Source: Craspedostauros australis
Taxonomy: Eukaryota; Bacillariophyta; Bacillariophyceae; Mastogloiales; Achnanthaceae
Direction of reading: 5' to 3'
Length of the DNA stretch: 64,000 nt
NCBI GenBank assembly: GCA_026770025.1
Contig: JAMXDE010000056.1
Location: 248,001-312,000 of the forward strand
In this document: positions 46,039-57,468 of the stretch, piece by piece
Position numbering within the stretch: the first letter of the stretch is position 1
Layout of the letters: each line of letters opens with the position of its first letter
Position numbers and translations under genes: made by a program
The notes under the pieces: model-generated
Told to the model about the DNA's origin: nothing
Database searches by the model: none
What the model saw: only the letters and a program-made list of their open reading frames with translations

Positions 46039-47276
46039 ATGAAGACTGCCGTTATCCTCTCCACCCTCCTTGCCGGAGCCCAATCCTTCGGTGAGTCCAG
46101 CCTTCCTTCCTTTTGTGCTTGCGCCTGGGCTGAGGCCTCGGGTCTGCGGCTGGTTTTCATCTCCGTCTCTTCCTTCGGTGGTCCGTGTTCTGTGCAGGAA
46201 GGCGGCGCGTGATGCCTTGTTGGCGTGATGCTCAGTTTCTGCATTCGAGGTGTTGTCTTGGACGATGGTTACCGCAGCAGCGATGGAGAAGGGAATCACA
46301 ATCGTCACTGAGCAAGTTGGCAGTTGACAGTTAGCAGTTGACAGTTAGCAGTTGACAGTTGACCAAGAACACGATTGAGCCAATCGTTCTGCGTGTGGCA
46401 ACACTTAATGGAGTTACCCTTCATCTCTCTTCGATGTTATTTCAAAGGAGCACGCTGATGATTGTATTCCATTTCAAGAGTGCAATTCTCATGCACAATT
46501 CAATACACGTTACAAGCATCTCACCCATCAACAACCGACAATCTCCGCAACCATCACTGCGGTCACTTCTCTGCTCTTGACGACCTCCCCACGTATTGCT
46601 GCGGACAATGCCCTCACTCAAACTTGATTCCATCCGCAACCAACTCGGTCTCCAATGCACTTCTGCGCCCATCACATCTGCCCACCGTGGACAAATGGAT
46701 TAACCGACACGTTCCAAATCAACTCATTTGGTGGTTCCCTTTCGTGGAAACAATTGCGATCACAACGACGACGGTGATGTGCATGGTCATGGTCATGACA
46801 ACGATTATGATCATGATGATGATGATGGAAATGATGAACGACGTGCTTCCCCATCACATGAACATCTGAATGAATGAATGAACAAACGAACAATTCCACG
46901 GAAACTCGAATGAAAACTGAACAACACGCACACAGGCATCACACCAGTCACACAGAATGCCCGCGTCAGCACCCAACTGAAGGCAATGATCCCAGAGGAA
47001 GAAATGTCCGCCGAGCAGCTCAAGATTTTGGAGATCCAGAAGAAGTGGTCCGAGGCCAGACACCTCACCAGGGAGGAGGCAGAGAAGACCCTTGACGAGG
47101 AGTGGCTCGCCGCCTACAACAGATTCTTCGAGAAGTACGATGATGACATGGTGCGCATGGAGGAGATCGCCGAAAAGGTCCAGGCCATGATCGAGCCACC
47201 GAAGATGCCCAAGAAGAGCAAGGGACAGAAGAGACGCGATGCCATCGCACGCAAGATCGCACGTGCCCAGGCATAA
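46039..47276 (+). CDS. Small plastid-targeted protein of unknown function
   Basis: Exons 46039-46090 and 46936-47276 (intron 845 bases, TTCG|GTGAGT ... CACACAG|GC, phase 1) encode 130 residues. Exon 1 encodes a signal peptide ending in the plastid motif AQSF (MKTAVILSTLLAGAQSF). Exon 2 begins GITPVTQNARVSTQLKAM, a short transit peptide, then a helical, charged mature protein (EEEMSAEQLKILEIQKKW, REEAEKTLDEEWLAAYNRFF) with a basic Lys/Arg-rich tail (KKSKGQKRRDAIARKIARA). The basic tail suggests RNA or ribosome contact in the stroma, but I recognise no family. Exon 1 shares a 15-base identity and the same splice position with exon 1 of the neighbouring bL17 gene. Confidence 0.82.
46321..46361. 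repeat. 14-base tandem repeat in the intron of the small plastid protein gene
   Basis: CAGTTGACAGTTAG is repeated almost three times, starting shortly after the 5' third of the intron. Ordinary minisatellite. Confidence 0.7.
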
Positions 47277-47737
47277 ATTCTCCCTCCCTTGGCATTGGAA
47301 TACGATCTAGGTACCTACACGATCCATCCACATTCGTCTACCCCATCACATCATACCACACCATCCAACTGTAACACCATCACGGTACTCGTAAACTGAG
47401 CAGACAGCACTACCACACATACATACGCGCACTTCCAAACCATGGCCTACCATGCCAATATGATGTGCCCAAGTCCTCTCCTTGTATTGCATCTCATGAA
47501 GTCTTGTGTGTATATCGTGCTACTAGTATTCGTCCGCGCGTTCTTCTGTAGGAGCATCATGGATCGTTGATGACACCAACTGGATTGAATCGACCACTGG
47601 AGAGTACAACAGTCAAAGCAGCAGCGACAACCACAACCACAGATACGAGGAGAATGCTGACATTCATGATGAACCACGTGGAGTAGAGTAGAGTATAGTG
47701 TATCCAAGTGCTGCCTGCAGTCCGGGGCTGCCCTTAT
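47277..47737. other. Convergent 3' intergenic space
   Basis: About 460 bases between convergent stops of the plastid protein gene and ALG13. No ORF or repeat of note. Confidence 0.5.
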
Positions 47738-48325
47738 TCAATCATCCTTCTTGGCACTTAGAGATTGCTTTCCCAACTGCTCTTCACTGCCAGCATCAGC
47801 GCCAGCACCTGGTATTCCAAGAAATCCATTCAGCAATCGAGGGAAGGAGGTGTCGTCGCCGCCTGGATGCGGAACTGGTTCAAACTCTGCGATTCTCCGC
47901 CAAGCGCCATTGACGGTGCCATCGTCCAACAGCCGTTCCGGGCACTCCACAACCATCAGGTAGCCCCTTTCTGCCATCGCGTTCGCCAGCTCCAGCTGGT
48001 GATTGTCCATCAGATCGGTGTTGATCGTGACGATCAGCTTCTTCCGATCCGACCGTCCCAGCACCTCCATGATCGTTCCCGCACCCGCGTGGCTGACGAT
48101 CAGATCGGCGGAACAAATGTCATCCTCCAGGCTGTCCTTGAAATCGTAAGCGTGGCACTGAAGCTCTGTGCCATCCACGAAGGACGGCGCTTTCCCCCTC
48201 CCGTGCTGGATGGTCAATCGATCGTATCCCTGCGATGCCATCCAATCCATGGCCACGGGACTTGTCATGGCGTTGACGAGCTTGTCGAATTGGGTCGTGC
48301 CGACGGTCACGAACATGGATTTCAT
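47738..48325 (-). CDS. ALG13: UDP-GlcNAc transferase subunit ALG13
   Basis: A 195-residue catalytic subunit that, with membrane-bound ALG14, adds the second GlcNAc to dolichol-linked oligosaccharide on the cytosolic face of the ER, early in N-glycan synthesis. The start MKSMFVTVGTTQFDKLVNAM matches the family N-terminus (VTVGTTxFD). The UDP-sugar-binding C-half shows VSHAGAGTIMEVLGRSDRK and TDLMDNHQLELANAM. The usual ALG13 length is 160-200 residues, so it is complete. A short Gly/Ala/Lys-rich tail (GIPGAGADAGSEEQ) follows. Single exon, no membrane segment, as expected for this subunit. Confidence 0.93.
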   Translation of the reverse strand: MKSMFVTVGTTQFDKLVNAMTSPVAMDWMASQGYDRLTIQHGRGKAPSFVDGTELQCHAYDFKDSLEDDICSADLIVSHAGAGTIMEVLGRSDRKKLIVTINTDLMDNHQLELANAMAERGYLMVVECPERLLDDGTVNGAWRRIAEFEPVPHPGGDDTSFPRLLNGFLGIPGAGADAGSEEQLGKQSLSAKKDD

Positions 48326-48895
48326 CGCGTGATCGTTGGGGTGGCTCTGTTTGGTTTGAAGGTTGTCTTGGGGGTTGTCGTGGAACCTGTTTTGGAGCTT
48401 GGGTTATGATGTGTTTCTGTCTCTACTTCGCAATACAGTGCACCATGTATCGTGAAGTGCTTGGGATGACGTTTGTTCTGATGAGGCGTCAGCAGATGTG
48501 AGAGGATGAACTTCGGAGTGCTCCGCAGCAATGCCGAGGATGGAGGGAGATCATGTTCTTTTTTGCCTCAAGTGTCCCAATTTGTGATGCCCTGCAAAAG
48601 AACTAACAAAGATACGCACTAGTGCATACAAGTGCATACTGCTTCGAATGCAAAAACATCATCCTCCCACCACTAATTGCACATCTCTATTGGCACCATA
48701 ACATCACTCCTACTCTCATTATGCCATTACTCTCTCTGTAGAGAGTGCTATGATCGCATGTGCCACTATGTATCAATATGTATGTATCTGCCTATTATCT
48801 TGATTACGACAATACCAAAACTTGGGCACTCTGATCGACCCAATCCTATCTTTCACACCCTAAGAGTACTAAGCCCTGCTCTTCCATCCTGCTTT
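48326..48895. other. Intergenic region upstream of ALG13
   Basis: About 570 bases. It holds the ALG13 promoter side and the 3' UTR of the kelch-BTB gene. No ORF that I trust. Confidence 0.45.
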
Positions 48896-50953
48896 TCACT
48901 CTCCTCTCCATTCTGCGGCAGGCCCGAACAAATCATTGGGTTGCCGACGCAGCTGCTGATTGGGATCCAGAACGGACGTGTCCAATGGCAATGATTGCAT
49001 GCCTGGGCCTCCGTCCGCACCGCCTCCCTCCGCTTCTATACCGTCACGGTTGGCGTTGATGAAGACCTCCAGCTGCAGCGTTTGCAATCGAATGATCTCC
49101 ACCAGCAGGTCCGGCTCCGACTTGAGCTCGTCCAGACCGATGTTGATCTTGTTGTCGCCCAGATTCTCAAGGATGAAGTCCAGTGCGGTGTCCTTCAACC
49201 CCGTGGCGGTGTACTGGTGGCTGGTGATGAGGATGCTAATCACATTCTCGGCAGTGATCTCGCGTCGGATGACATCCTCACACAACGCCTTGAGACGGTC
49301 GAGCAGGAAGTGTTCGCTGGCGACCAGCAGGTGGATGCCGAGGTCGAGGGATACATCCACCACCGTGTCCGTGTAGATGAATTCCAGCACGCGCAGGAAC
49401 ACTTCGTGCGAGACATCCGGGAGGCTGATGGCACCACTGCCCCTGTCGCCGCCGATGCCTGCCGCGACCGAGGTCTGCGACGACTGCACGGATTCTCGCA
49501 TCCCGTTGAAGAGAAGGACGCGGAAGTACTCGGATCGCACCGCCAGAATGGAGCGATGGGCGTGCACCTCTTGCCCATCCACCAGAAACCTGACGTCTGA
49601 CATTTCCGGCTGATTGAGTAGCCGACGGAAATCGTTGACGAGGGCAGACGGCGGGATGGCGATCGGCTTCAACCGGAACTTGTAAAAGTCGTTGAGCACG
49701 TTGTTCCCGTTGTAGCCGCCGAAGATGTACATGTCGCTGCCGTAGATCTGCGCCACGAGGGAGGACCGCCCGCTGGGCGCATCCTCATGGCGGCAAAAGA
49801 TCTCCGACCAATGGCTGGTCTCAAAGTCATATGCGTACATGTCGTCCAGCCGCTCACAACCGGAGTAGCCGCCGTAAAGGTACATCTTGTTGCCGTACAG
49901 GCTGCAGGAATGGAAGTACCTGGGAGATGGCACTGTGCCCAAGTTCGGCATCTGCTTCCATGCGTAGGTGCTGAGGTCGCAGGCGAAGAAGTCATCCTTG
50001 CGCTCCACGCCATCGTAGCCTCCCTGAATGTATACGTGCGTGTCGTCCTTGGCCCAGGCAGGGCAGGATCGCACGGAGGGCAGCTCCCCCTTGGCATCAA
50101 TCTCACTCCATTGCCTCGTCTCGAAGTCGAACACGTACATGTCGTTGCACCAGCGGTTGCCGTCAAACCCACCGAACAGAACCAGCTTGTTGTTGTGCAC
50201 CACGCTCACGTATCCGAAACGTCTGGACGGGACCTTCCCTTGCACGGAGATCGTGGCGGTGACAGCGGAAATGGCAGCGCCGGCAGCATCGCCGTTGCCA
50301 TCCCTCGACGCGCTCACCGATCCATCTCCCGGAACCGCCTGAACAGGTGCCGACGGGTTTGACGATGTGGATGTGGAAGTGGAAACCGAGATTGAATTCG
50401 AGGTCGAAGCCGAAGTCGATGAGGTGGAGGTCGACGAATCCGACGATTCCTGCACGCAAGTCCACTGCTTGCTCTCAATGTCGTACTGCCACAGATCGTT
50501 GAGCCATGATGTGCCGTCGTAACCACCGAAGAGGTAGATCGATCGGCTAGAATCGGAGATGACGACGCCATTGTTCTCGCGGCATCCCGGCCTTGGGGTT
50601 CCCACGACCTCCACCTCCTCCCACCTCAACGTGTCGAAGTCGAAGGAGTAGAAGTCATCGAGCCGTCCCGTGCCGCCACCGTAGCCTCCGAACATGTACA
50701 GCTTGCCCCGCACGACAACGGACGCCGCGCCTGACCGCGGTGGGGGGATTGTGCTTTGCGGGTGGATGCTGACCTTGGACCACACGAAGTTCTGCGGTTC
50801 ACCAAGTTTGTTGGACGTGCCTGGCAGCTGCGATTGCACACGTGCAACAGAAGATGATCTCATCCCGTGGTTGCTGCCATGCCGTCGATGTTGTCGAGGC
50901 TGTCGATGCTGCTGCTGCCTTTGCAGTTGATGGTGCTGTTGGTGTGTTGACAT
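48896..50953 (-). CDS. Kelch-repeat BTB protein (LZTR1-like layout)
   Basis: A 685-residue single-exon protein. A Gln/His/Arg-rich start (about 1-45) precedes six kelch blades forming a propeller (about 60-430), each with the GG-Y/F-x-G pattern (LYMFGGYGGG, LFGGYDGTSW, LFGGFDGNRW, IQGGYDGVER, LYGGYSGCER, IFGGYNGNNV). A Ser/Thr-rich insert of some 75 residues (about 155-230) separates blades two and three. A BTB domain follows (MSDVRFLVDGQEVHAHRSIL) with a BACK-like helical tail. Kelch first and BTB last is the reverse of the common KLHL order and resembles LZTR1-type proteins. The likely role is a CUL3 ubiquitin-ligase adaptor whose propeller selects substrates (family knowledge). Substrate unknown. 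Confidence 0.88.
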   Translation of the reverse strand: MSTHQQHHQLQRQQQHRQPRQHRRHGSNHGMRSSSVARVQSQLPGTSNKLGEPQNFVWSKVSIHPQSTIPPPRSGAASVVVRGKLYMFGGYGGGTGRLDDFYSFDFDTLRWEEVEVVGTPRPGCRENNGVVISDSSRSIYLFGGYDGTSWLNDLWQYDIESKQWTCVQESSDSSTSTSSTSASTSNSISVSTSTSTSSNPSAPVQAVPGDGSVSASRDGNGDAAGAAISAVTATISVQGKVPSRRFGYVSVVHNNKLVLFGGFDGNRWCNDMYVFDFETRQWSEIDAKGELPSVRSCPAWAKDDTHVYIQGGYDGVERKDDFFACDLSTYAWKQMPNLGTVPSPRYFHSCSLYGNKMYLYGGYSGCERLDDMYAYDFETSHWSEIFCRHEDAPSGRSSLVAQIYGSDMYIFGGYNGNNVLNDFYKFRLKPIAIPPSALVNDFRRLLNQPEMSDVRFLVDGQEVHAHRSILAVRSEYFRVLLFNGMRESVQSSQTSVAAGIGGDRGSGAISLPDVSHEVFLRVLEFIYTDTVVDVSLDLGIHLLVASEHFLLDRLKALCEDVIRREITAENVISILITSHQYTATGLKDTALDFILENLGDNKINIGLDELKSEPDLLVEIIRLQTLQLEVFINANRDGIEAEGGGADGGPGMQSLPLDTSVLDPNQQLRRQPNDLFGPAAEWRGE

Positions 50954-51793
50954 CTTCCAGTCCTTTTTCTAGTCTTGATGCTGATGTTCACGCTGATGTC
51001 TCTTGTCAGCACAATGCTGGAGCTCCTGCTGATGCAAGCACAGTGGGCGGAGCTAGAACGAGAGTAATCGTACTCGTACACGTACTCGGACCACCAATTG
51101 GTTTAGGGCTCTTTCGATAGATGAGATGTCGCTTGAAGTTGAACGGCCGGAGAGAGTCGAATATTGGTGGCTTTGTGTCCAGATCAATCAAGCAATCAAG
51201 CAATCAATCGGATGCAATCGCTGACTGCAAGTGTCACTGCAGACGGATGATGGATGGTGGATGGTGGATGAATGGGCGCAGGGATGGGTTGGCATCCGCA
51301 CCAATGACAGCTCCTCCCTCATTTGTTCCCTCAGCCTTGCGCCTCCATTGACATCCAAACACGCACTGTTTGTGTTGAAATGGTTGACACCTCCGACAAA
51401 AACGACACAGAAACGTGATGTTTTGTTACGTGGGCGGAATTCTGTCTCTTTGGTGGGAATGCGGCAACCATTTGCACGACTCACTGGAGCAGGACGATTG
51501 CACTGATTGATTACTACGATTAACAGAGTTAGGGTACCGTCCATGCTCTTCATCGTGGCGCTCGTGTCTGATCGTGCTGGGCGTTGCGATGCATCCAAGC
51601 AGAATAACATGGAGTAGAGTACTCTAGAGAGAGAGAGAGCAATAGTACTCGAATTATCTACCACGAACACGGGCATGATGCGAGGAGAGTAGCTCGCATG
51701 CGGAGCAGTCGTCGAGTGTGTTGGTCTGCGCTGCATCATGTTGAATTGCATGCGATACCCTACATATGCCTTGCGTGTGCAAGATGAGCGAGC
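50954..51793. other. Intergenic region upstream of the kelch-BTB gene
   Basis: About 840 bases, including a short GATGGTG-type repeat near 51245-51275. No convincing gene. Holds the kelch-BTB promoter and the Sec1 3' UTR. Confidence 0.45.
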
Positions 51794-54700
51794 TTACTGA
51801 TTCGCCAAGCTGTTGAGATCTTGCAGGAACGACTCCGGGGACAGGAACTCAGTTGACCCGACGATGATCTCCTTCGATTCCTTCTCCATCACCTCGCGGC
51901 ACACACGTAGCTCGGAGAAGCTGATCCCGCCCACCATGAACAACATGCTACGCGCACCCGCGAAAGTGGAGCCGAACTTGCTGGCACCTTGCTTCGCCGT
52001 CGTTCTGCTCCACTTGGATGTCGCGCCACCCTTCTTCCTTGCGCTGCCCTCCGCCTTGCCACGTCTGCGCGCGCTCACTGCGGATCCTGTGCTTGCTGCC
52101 ATTTCGGGCATGGGGACGACGCTGGGGTAGTCCTCGATGCTCAGCTGGTTCGTCACCAACTCGTTGCAAATCGACTTTAGGCCAGGGACGTAACGCATCG
52201 AGGTGTACTCGCTGTCGTCGTCAAAGGAACCGGAGCTGACCAACTTGCCCTTCCTGATGTGTGAGATTGTCACAATATAGTTGTTTTTGTTCACGAGTAT
52301 GGACAGGGCCGATGGTCATGATCATGAGAGCGTTGTCAACGTCAAGCGGCAACAACCAAGCAACAGCGGCGGTGTTGTGACGATGAAGAAAATATCCATA
52401 ATGGAAGAGAGGGGAGTTGGGTGAGAGTATTGGACGTGGCCATTAGTTGGTGACAATGCAGTCAGCGCCAGTTGCTTGCAATGGCAGTGATCACGCGGGC
52501 GTTGCCCTTGGATGGAGTAGCTTTGATTTCATCGCGCATCATCACAGCGGCATGATCATGCAAGTATCATCCTCGAGGCCGAGCATTGGGAGTATGCTCC
52601 GCACAGCAGAATGCGTAGAGCACTCCATACAGTAGTTGTAGCGCAGGGAAAGACGAGAGGCACGAGACACGAGACGCAATACTGATGGAGTATGGCATCG
52701 TTCGAACCAGAATCTTTGACGATCACGCAACGCAACATGGCGTAATACAACGGAACTGGTACTCACCCGAAGAAACGTGAGGTTGCAGTGGTGGGGGCTT
52801 CGTTGATGGTGGAGATTCCAAGCTGCTCCAAACTGTTCAGAATGAGCATGCCATCACGGTCGAGCTGCGCAACTCTGAGGACGCGGTCACGGTCACCGTG
52901 CGACAATCCGTTCTGGCTGATGGTGGTCAACAAGACGAGGCGCAGACGTGCGGCCGGGTCTGTCATGCGCACCAAGGTGGCCTCCACCTTGCTGATCATC
53001 TCTCCCATGTTCGGCGTGTTGCCATCCTCATCCTTGCCGGTGGCCAAGGTTTGCTCGATCTCCGCCAAGTCCAGCAGGCCCTCCGTTTTGAATTTGCCCA
53101 TGCATTCGTGCGAGATGTTCATGTGCTGGGACAGCTTGCCCATGACTTCGCGGTACTCTGGAAGCGCCTTGAGCGCGTTGGCCATGTCGGTGAGGGACAT
53201 GGAATCGCCGCCGGACTTCTTGGTCAGGCTGGATCCCGTGGACGAGTTCAGCATCTCCTGGATGCGGGAGGAAACGGTCTCGATGACCTCGGCGATGTGC
53301 TTGCCCCTGAGTTCCACCCACAGCTCGTCCTTTTCGTTGAGGAGGACGTCCTTGTCCTCCTTGACGTTGGGGTCATCGGCGGATTCCGCCTTGTACGTGA
53401 TCTTGTCGCCCTCCATGCCCAGGAGGTCGTTGACCATGGCCTGGTAGGTGAAGTCATGCATGAGCGGCGTGAGGCAGTCATCGGAACGATCGAGCAGGAG
53501 CAGGGTGGAGCGATCACGTTCTGCATGCTTGTTCTCGCTCTTGCCGCTGCCGTGATACCACCAGGTGGGGTTGGCCGCCACAAACTCGTCCATCTTGAGA
53601 TGGAACAACGACGCCAGGCTGCTGCAGACGCTGGACGCGTCCTTGTAGCGGATGTAGGGGTACTCGTTCATGGTGGCACACACGGTGACAAGGCGTTCGG
53701 CGATGGCCAGCTCGATGGGGCTGGGTCCCTTTCGCGCGTAGAAGGCGGGGAAGGCCTTGGGCATGTAGAGCTGGAATGCTCTTTCCTCACGCGAGAGGAA
53801 GTTGACATTGACCTCCGTCAGGGCCTTGAGGCGTTTGATGAGCTGCTTGCAGCTCTTGATCTCCGCAAGGACCTGGTCGGGTATCGTGCCGAGGAAGTAG
53901 ACGAAGACGCTCTTTCCGTACAGCACCTTCTCCTTGGAGGCGAAGTCCTTGAGGAGCTTGCTGACGCTGTCCTTGTTGGGCTCGATGATGTAGATGGCGC
54001 TCATGTCGCGGAATGGCGCCCTGGCCTTGTCCAATGACTCCACCAGCGAGATCTTGCGCTCCATGATGTCGTACATTCCCACCGCGGACGAGATGACACG
54101 CATCGATGGTTCATCGACGATCAAAATCTTCCATCCCGAATCCGTCGCTGCGCTCCGTCAAAAACAACGCACGAACAGTACATTGCGTGCATGCACAGTC
54201 GAATCATCGAATGTGTGTACCACACACGAGCAATGAATGATGCGTCGCATGTGGCACGTCGACGTGATGGTTGCGAAGGTAATGCACAGTAGTTGATGCG
54301 ATGACATCGATGTCGATGTTCGTAGCGAATGCATGTGTTTTCCGTTCACGGCGGTGTCGAAGTTTGCATTCACGGATCACCATAGAGTACGTCGAAGCCC
54401 ATTGCGCGAGTGCGCATTCATGCATTCATTCGATGGCATCGTTGAATCATTCAGTGCAGCATCATTGAGAGTGAGACCCAATCATGATGGCATCATGTCA
54501 ATAGACAAGTATTATAGAATACGAGCATGGATACGGGCACATCTCAATTGCACACCGAGATCATCAGCCAGAGATTCGAGGCAGCATCGTTGCAAAGGTC
54601 AAGGAGAAGGAGAAGAACTTGCAAAGTGAGTCATGGAAATGTGAATTGTGCACAACATGGCAAGCTGGAGAATGGCGCGACGAGTTTCTCTGCACGACTT

Positions 54701-55153
54701 GGTTGGGGAATGTCACGTCTCCTCTGTGTGTCTGTCTGTGTTTGTGCACATATGGACGTGTGTACGTGTGTGTGGCTGCGGCGAGGTAGAGACAGACACA
54801 GAGCTGTGATCGTGATCATGGATGGTCATTGTCCCCTTGAATGGTTCATGAAATGGTCATGAAATGCTGATGAAATGCTCACCTGATGACGCCTCAAAGA
54901 CATCCGCCAAGAACCGCTTCTGAACGCTCTGGCGCAATCCCAGCTGTTCCGGAAGCTGACCAGATGCCGTGCCGCTTCCTCGGCTGCCTCCGGATGCATT
55001 GCGGCTTCCCGTCCTTGCTGAGCCGGAGGATGCGGACGATGCCGTTCTCGAGGACTGACGCGCGCCGGAAGACGACGAGGACACTGAAGGCGAGGGCTTG
55101 GACCTGGCGCTGCCGCCGCTCTTCGAAGACCCTTTCTTTCGTGCCGAGGACAT
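51794..55153 (-). CDS. SEC1: Sec1/Munc18 family syntaxin-binding protein
   Basis: Three exons (54883-55153, 52767-54147, 51794-52253; introns 735 and 513 bases, all GT-AG, phases 1 and 2 consistent) encode 703 residues. SM proteins clasp syntaxin and promote SNARE zippering in vesicle fusion. A Ser/Arg/Gly-rich disordered leader (about 1-70) precedes LRQSVQKRFLADVFEA, the usual first helix. WKILIVDEPSMRVISS follows directly across the first splice. Domain 2 and 3 marks are IYIIEPNKDSVSKLL, RSTLLLLDRSDDCLTPLMHD (the family DR-x-D-x3-P-x2-HDFTYQAM signature) and the C-terminal RSMLFMVGGISFSELRVCRE. The joined product RFFG|KGKLVSSGS keeps the frame across the second splice. It is closest in pattern to exocytic Sec1/Munc18-1, but Sly1 or Vps33 subfamily is not strictly excluded. 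Confidence 0.93.
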
Positions 55154-56639
55154 GGTGCTGTTGCTGCTGCTGATGCTGCTCCTTCGCAGATCTCTCTCCT
55201 GTATGGCTCTCCGATCGGAGGATTCCCTTTGGTCTATTGGACAATGAGAGGAAGTGGTGCCCCTTGCTTGCCTTTCCTTTCCTTTCTTGTTCGCCTTCTG
55301 CTCCCGATCTTGCTCCTCTCTGATCTCTTGCTTTGGTCTTGTTGTTGGCGTTGTTGTTGGTTTTGGCTTTGCCTCCAACAAGGCGCACCAGGATGGCGGG
55401 AAGCGAAAGCGGCGAATTGGATTCGTGTTGTTCCCTTGCGTTTCCTTGTTTTGCGGTGTCCTTTTGGCGTTGTGCTGTTACGGTCACTTTCCTTTTCGTT
55501 GTGCTTCGTGTCGAACGAGTCGTGATGCCCAAAGCGAGCATTTCGATCGTGTTTCCGAAAACAGGAATCAACCTTGTCTTGGTTCGGCAATACTTTATGA
55601 ATATATTTTAATCAACCGCAGCTTCCAAATTCCAGTCCCGATTTCATTTGGAGGGTACACAATACTGTTTGAGATATCCCGTTCAAGGTATCGTGTTTGT
55701 GAAACGCACATATCCACGATTTGGGCTCAGAATTCGCCATGGATGAGTCAGATGGGAAGGAACAACAATCAGCCATCACCAAATGCACTCACACGCACGA
55801 GGACGGATGATGGCCAACAGCGAAGACTGTTGTTGGAACAATGGTGGTGTTGTCATGAAACTGAGAACTTTCGAATGTGTTCTATTGTCCTTCAGAGTGC
55901 ACTGTGTGATGTGTCATCGATGCGCAGTTTGATGTGCTGACGCAGTTTGTGGTGTTGTGCACGTCATCGATAGGTGTTGCAAGTGAGGCCTCATCCATTC
56001 CTTCCGCCGCGATTATAGCCTCGCTCGCATCGTAGTGCCGCAGTGTGTGATATCCCTTGCACGACGGCGCTTCGAGATGATGGGGTGGCCACTGCCCATG
56101 CCAGACCAATCAAAACGAGAAAGAAGGGACACGTGATGAGTTTGTTGTGCCTCTCCAGTATGTTCGTATCTCTCTCTCTGTGAACTCTGACAGGAGATGA
56201 CCGTTCGTGCGTCTCCGATGACGACACATGCCACGACCGCAACATCAGTGGTGCGCTGTTCACATGATGTGTGCTGTGCAATTGACGTCACAGACGACTG
56301 TGATGTATGATGGACGAAGCGCGACGCATGATGATGATGATGGATCACTCGTGGGTGGCTATGTTCTCATTCGTATTCGTACTATGTTGTGGTGGAGTCC
56401 ACATCATCCATCTTCTGACTCGGTCGTCCATCGCAACCATCGCAGCAGCGTGATGGATTCTCACGAGCTATGATCGAAATCGCAGCGCAAAGCGTGGTCG
56501 TTATCGTGGAAACGAACACATCAATTCATGGTGAGACACAGCATCACACATCGCATAGCCAACACCATCCGCCCCAGCCAGATCCTTCCTCACTTGCTCT
56601 CATAAAACAAACATTGTCTCAACACAAACCACCACCACC

Positions 56640-56671
<32 letters not shown>

Positions 56672-56682
56672 ACTATCCCAAA
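55154..56682. promoter_or_regulatory. 1.5-kb divergent region between SEC1 and the antenna gene
   Basis: Contains the promoters of both divergent genes. A perfect ACA-triplet repeat at 56641-56671 sits just before the antenna gene ATG, in its 5' UTR. Overlapping ORFs at 55234-55940 have no motif. Confidence 0.4.
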
Positions 56683-57468
56683 ATGAAGTTCGCCACTGCC
56701 ACCATCTTTGCCGCCCTCGTTGGTGCCTCTTCCGCATTCGTCACCCCATCCGCCACCCTCCCAGCCTCTGCTCTGCGCATGTCCGAGACCCCATCCGAGG
56801 AGGTCACCGCCCCAGAGCCAGTTGCTGAGGTTGCCACCCCAGTTGCTCCAGCTGCCCCAAAGATGTCCGAGTCCATGCCATTCATGGAGCTCTCCCCCGC
56901 CCTCGACGGATCCCTCGCCGGCGACGTCGGTTTCGACCCACTTGGCTTCGCCAAGTCGCAGGCCGACCTCATGAAGTACCGCGAGGCCGAGATCAAGCAC
57001 GCCCGTCTTGCCATGCTCGCCGCCGCTGGATGGCCAATCTCCGAGCTCTTCGACAAGAAGATCGCGGGAGCCCTCAACCTCCAGGCCGTCGTCGACGCCT
57101 CCGACCGTGCCCCATCCGTCCTCAACGGAGGCCTCGGAAAGATCTCCCCAATCTACTGGATCGCCGTCCTCGCCCTCGGAGCCGGAGTCGAGGTCATCGG
57201 ACTCAAGAAAGCCAGCAGCACCTACCCAGACTACACCCCAGGTGACTTGGGTTTCGACCCACTCGGTGTCTTCCCAAAGACCGAGGAGGGCAAGAAGTGG
57301 TTCGAGCTCGCCGAGATCAAGAACGGACGTCTCGCGATGATCGCCATCACCGCCTTCGCCTTCCAGGAACTCGTCACTCAGGTCGGTGTCGTCGATGAGA
57401 CACCAATCTTCTTCAAGCCACTCGGAACCGCCCTCAGAGAGGCCGCCAACGCTGGATACATCCAGTGA
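56683..57468 (+). CDS. Fucoxanthin chlorophyll a/c-binding antenna protein
   Basis: A 261-residue light-harvesting protein of the thylakoid membrane. The start MKFATATIFAALVGASSAF is a signal peptide ending in the plastid motif SSAFVTP, and a Pro/Ala/Val-rich transit and lumenal stretch reaches about residue 70. Three helices follow: helix A with EIKHARLAMLAAAGWP near 103, helix B (YWIAVLALGAGVEVIGL), and helix C with EIKNGRLAMIAITAFAFQ near 210, each outer helix carrying the E-x2-N/H-x-R chlorophyll-ligand pattern. GDVGFDPLGFA and DLGFDPLGVF are the usual pre-helix motifs. Single exon with very narrow codon use (CCA for Pro, CTC for Leu, GCC for Ala), as in highly expressed genes. The open antisense frame beneath it is a by-product of that bias. 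Subfamily (Lhcf or other) is not resolved. Confidence 0.95.
   Translation: MKFATATIFAALVGASSAFVTPSATLPASALRMSETPSEEVTAPEPVAEVATPVAPAAPKMSESMPFMELSPALDGSLAGDVGFDPLGFAKSQADLMKYREAEIKHARLAMLAAAGWPISELFDKKIAGALNLQAVVDASDRAPSVLNGGLGKISPIYWIAVLALGAGVEVIGLKKASSTYPDYTPGDLGFDPLGVFPKTEEGKKWFELAEIKNGRLAMIAITAFAFQELVTQVGVVDETPIFFKPLGTALREAANAGYIQ

Noticed and set aside
52898-54037. 379-codon plus-strand ORF opposite SEC1
   Set aside because: Antisense to the central SEC1 exon, with no motif.
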